6,566 nucleotides of DNA from Ilumatobacteraceae bacterium (GTDB taxonomy: Bacteria; Actinomycetota; Acidimicrobiia; Acidimicrobiales; Ilumatobacteraceae), in assembly GCA_025463305.1 (NCBI GenBank), contig JAOBWK010000037.1, positions 1-6,566 on the forward strand, in the 5' to 3' direction. The notes beneath the pieces were generated by a model. That model saw only the letters and a program-made list of their open reading frames with translations. It was not told where the DNA came from and ran no database searches. The position numbers and the translations under genes were made by a program. Positions 5,505 through 6,566 of this stretch are shown here, piece after piece; the first letter of the stretch is position 1, and every line of letters starts with the position of its first letter.

Positions 5505-5510
5505 GAGGTG
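5505..5510 (+). promoter_or_regulatory. Ribosome binding site of the integrase
   Basis: GAGGTG precedes the ATG at 5513, with 4 bases between its AGG core and the start codon. This decides the start: in-frame ATGs at 5447, 5462 and 5468 fall inside the direct-repeat tract and lack such a motif. Confidence 0.55.
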
Positions 5511-5512
5511 AC

Positions 5513-6566
5513 ATGAGCTGGAAAGCCACAGGCCAACCAACCGTCTGCAGGCAACGCGGGAAGTGGGCGGTGCGCATCGACGGGATCGATACGACCACCG
5601 GCAAACGGCGCCCGAAGCAGATCGGGACGTACCCCACGCAACGCACCGCGCAAGCGGTCGCCCGTGGTCTCAAGGCCGACGAGGTGAGCACCGAGCGCGG
5701 CAACGTGAGCTGGCTCGTACGCCGCTACGTCGACGGCAAGATCGACATCACGCCGAAGGCGCGCGAGCAGTACGTGTGGGCGATTCCACACATCGAACGT
5801 GGACTCGGTGGCATACCACTCAGCCGGCTCGACCGCGACGACATCACCCGCTGGATCGTCGCGCTCGCAGGCGGGGGCCGGCTCGGGAGGCGCAGCGTGC
5901 AGATCTGCCGCAACGTGCTGAGAGCTGCGCTCGCCGATGCCGTTGATGAAGGGCTCATCCCACGGAGCCCTGCAGCGCGCGTCCCGCTTCCGCGGGCGGT
6001 CGCCAAACCAACGAGAGTTCGAGACACCCCGGCATGGGATGCCACGGAAGTCGAGACCTTCCTCGTCGCGGTCGCCGGTCACCGCTGGGCCGTCGGGTTC
6101 CAACTCGGCGTTCTCTACGGACTCCGTCGCAGCGAGGTGCTCGCGCTTCGTTGGGACGACCTCGACACCCACGCTTGCACCCTGCGCATCGACGAGAGCC
6201 TCGTCGGCCTGAACAACGGATCATCGTTGGGCGACGCCAAGAACGTGCGCTCTCGACGACTCGTGCCGCTGTCCAGCCAGCAAGTGCGAGCGCTCAACCG
6301 GCGCCGCGCAGAACAGGCCACGGAACGGCTGCTCGCCGGCAGCCACTGGCAGGACAACGACCTCATCATCTGCACACGCCACGGACGCCACGCGCTCCCC
6401 CGCGAGTACGACCGTTCACTCGCACGCATCGTCGACCGACTCGACATCCCGCGACTCACCTCGCACGGCCTGCGGCACACCGCCGCCACACACATGGTCA
6501 ACACGGCCAAGGACGTCGGCGAGCTCCGCGCGATCGCCGACATCCTCGGCCATAGTCCCGAGATGT
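5513..6566 (+). CDS. Tyrosine recombinase / phage-type integrase, C-terminus cut by the window end
   Basis: The frame is open from ATG 5513 to the last base, giving 351 residues without a stop. Residues 1-60 look like an AP2-type arm-DNA-binding domain (KWAVRIDGIDTTTGKRRPKQ, GTYPTQRTAQA). Residues about 63-155 form the helical core-binding domain. The catalytic domain starts near 175. Active-site motifs are visible in order: GLRRSE (203-208) with Arg205, AKNVRSRR (242-249) with Lys243, HGLRHT (318-323) with His318 and Arg321, and LGHS (345-348) with His347. The nucleophilic tyrosine should follow about 10-15 residues after LGHS, outside the window, so activity cannot be judged. The enzyme would integrate and excise its element at the adjacent tRNA-Pro gene. 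It lies on the tRNA's strand, 113 bases after it. Usual family length is about 370-420 residues, so only the end is missing. Whether it belongs to a prophage, an integrative conjugative element or a genomic island is not decidable here. Confidence 0.95.
   Translation, partial: MSWKATGQPTVCRQRGKWAVRIDGIDTTTGKRRPKQIGTYPTQRTAQAVARGLKADEVSTERGNVSWLVRRYVDGKIDITPKAREQYVWAIPHIERGLGGIPLSRLDRDDITRWIVALAGGGRLGRRSVQICRNVLRAALADAVDEGLIPRSPAARVPLPRAVAKPTRVRDTPAWDATEVETFLVAVAGHRWAVGFQLGVLYGLRRSEVLALRWDDLDTHACTLRIDESLVGLNNGSSLGDAKNVRSRRLVPLSSQQVRALNRRRAEQATERLLAGSHWQDNDLIICTRHGRHALPREYDRSLARIVDRLDIPRLTSHGLRHTAATHMVNTAKDVGELRAIADILGHSPEM

Noticed and set aside
5212..5703. Upstream extension of the lipoprotein frame
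   Set aside because: It would translate antisense through the tRNA-Pro gene and the integrase start. The signal peptide and lipobox begin at ATG 5211.
5563..5946. Plus-strand frame within the integrase region, and minus-strand frames over 5426-6543
   Set aside because: They are shadows of the integrase frame starting at 5513, which is open to the window end and carries the ordered catalytic motifs.

Overview
The window is high-GC chromosomal DNA (roughly two-thirds G+C) from what looks like an actinomycete-type bacterium. Support for this comes from the tig-clpP gene order, a ClpP that reads like the actinobacterial ClpP2 type, Ala/Thr/Ser-rich secreted-protein linkers, and several genes whose start codon lies only 7-9 bases after a TAnnnT-like -10 element (leaderless style). 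A deep-branching actinobacterial lineage such as Acidimicrobiia is my guess from general resemblance and is not proven by the sequence.

Layout. Positions 1-1773, minus strand: trigger factor (tig) followed by the N-terminal third of clpP, coupled by a TGATG stop/start overlap. This pairs a ribosome-bound folding chaperone with the Clp protease core. The trigger factor ends in an unusual tail of about 42 residues built of His-Asp repeats. Positions 1774-1852: compact divergent promoter region with an 11-bp direct repeat. Positions 1853-2122, plus: small basic protein of unknown function. Positions 2259-3203, plus: five-helix membrane protein fused through a Thr/Ala-rich linker to a C-terminal type 1 copper (plastocyanin-like) domain, followed by a hairpin. 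Positions 3357-4532, plus: PLP-dependent cysteine-desulfurase-like protein without a C-terminal catalytic cysteine. Positions 4561-5211, minus, convergent: secreted lipoprotein of unknown function. Positions 5326-5399, plus: tRNA-Pro(UGG). Positions 5513-6566, plus: tyrosine recombinase (phage-type integrase) running off the window, 113 bases after the tRNA.

Interpretation. Positions 1-5400 are ordinary core chromosome with two unusual proteins (the His-tailed trigger factor and the membrane-cupredoxin fusion). At the tRNA-Pro 3' end the sequence changes character. An integrase with the Arg, Lys, His-x-x-Arg and LGH motifs starts there, preceded by an inverted repeat and iterated ATGTATGCA repeats. 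This is the classical left end of an integrative element or prophage inserted into a tRNA gene. Its cargo lies beyond position 6566, so no complete new system can be demonstrated within this window.
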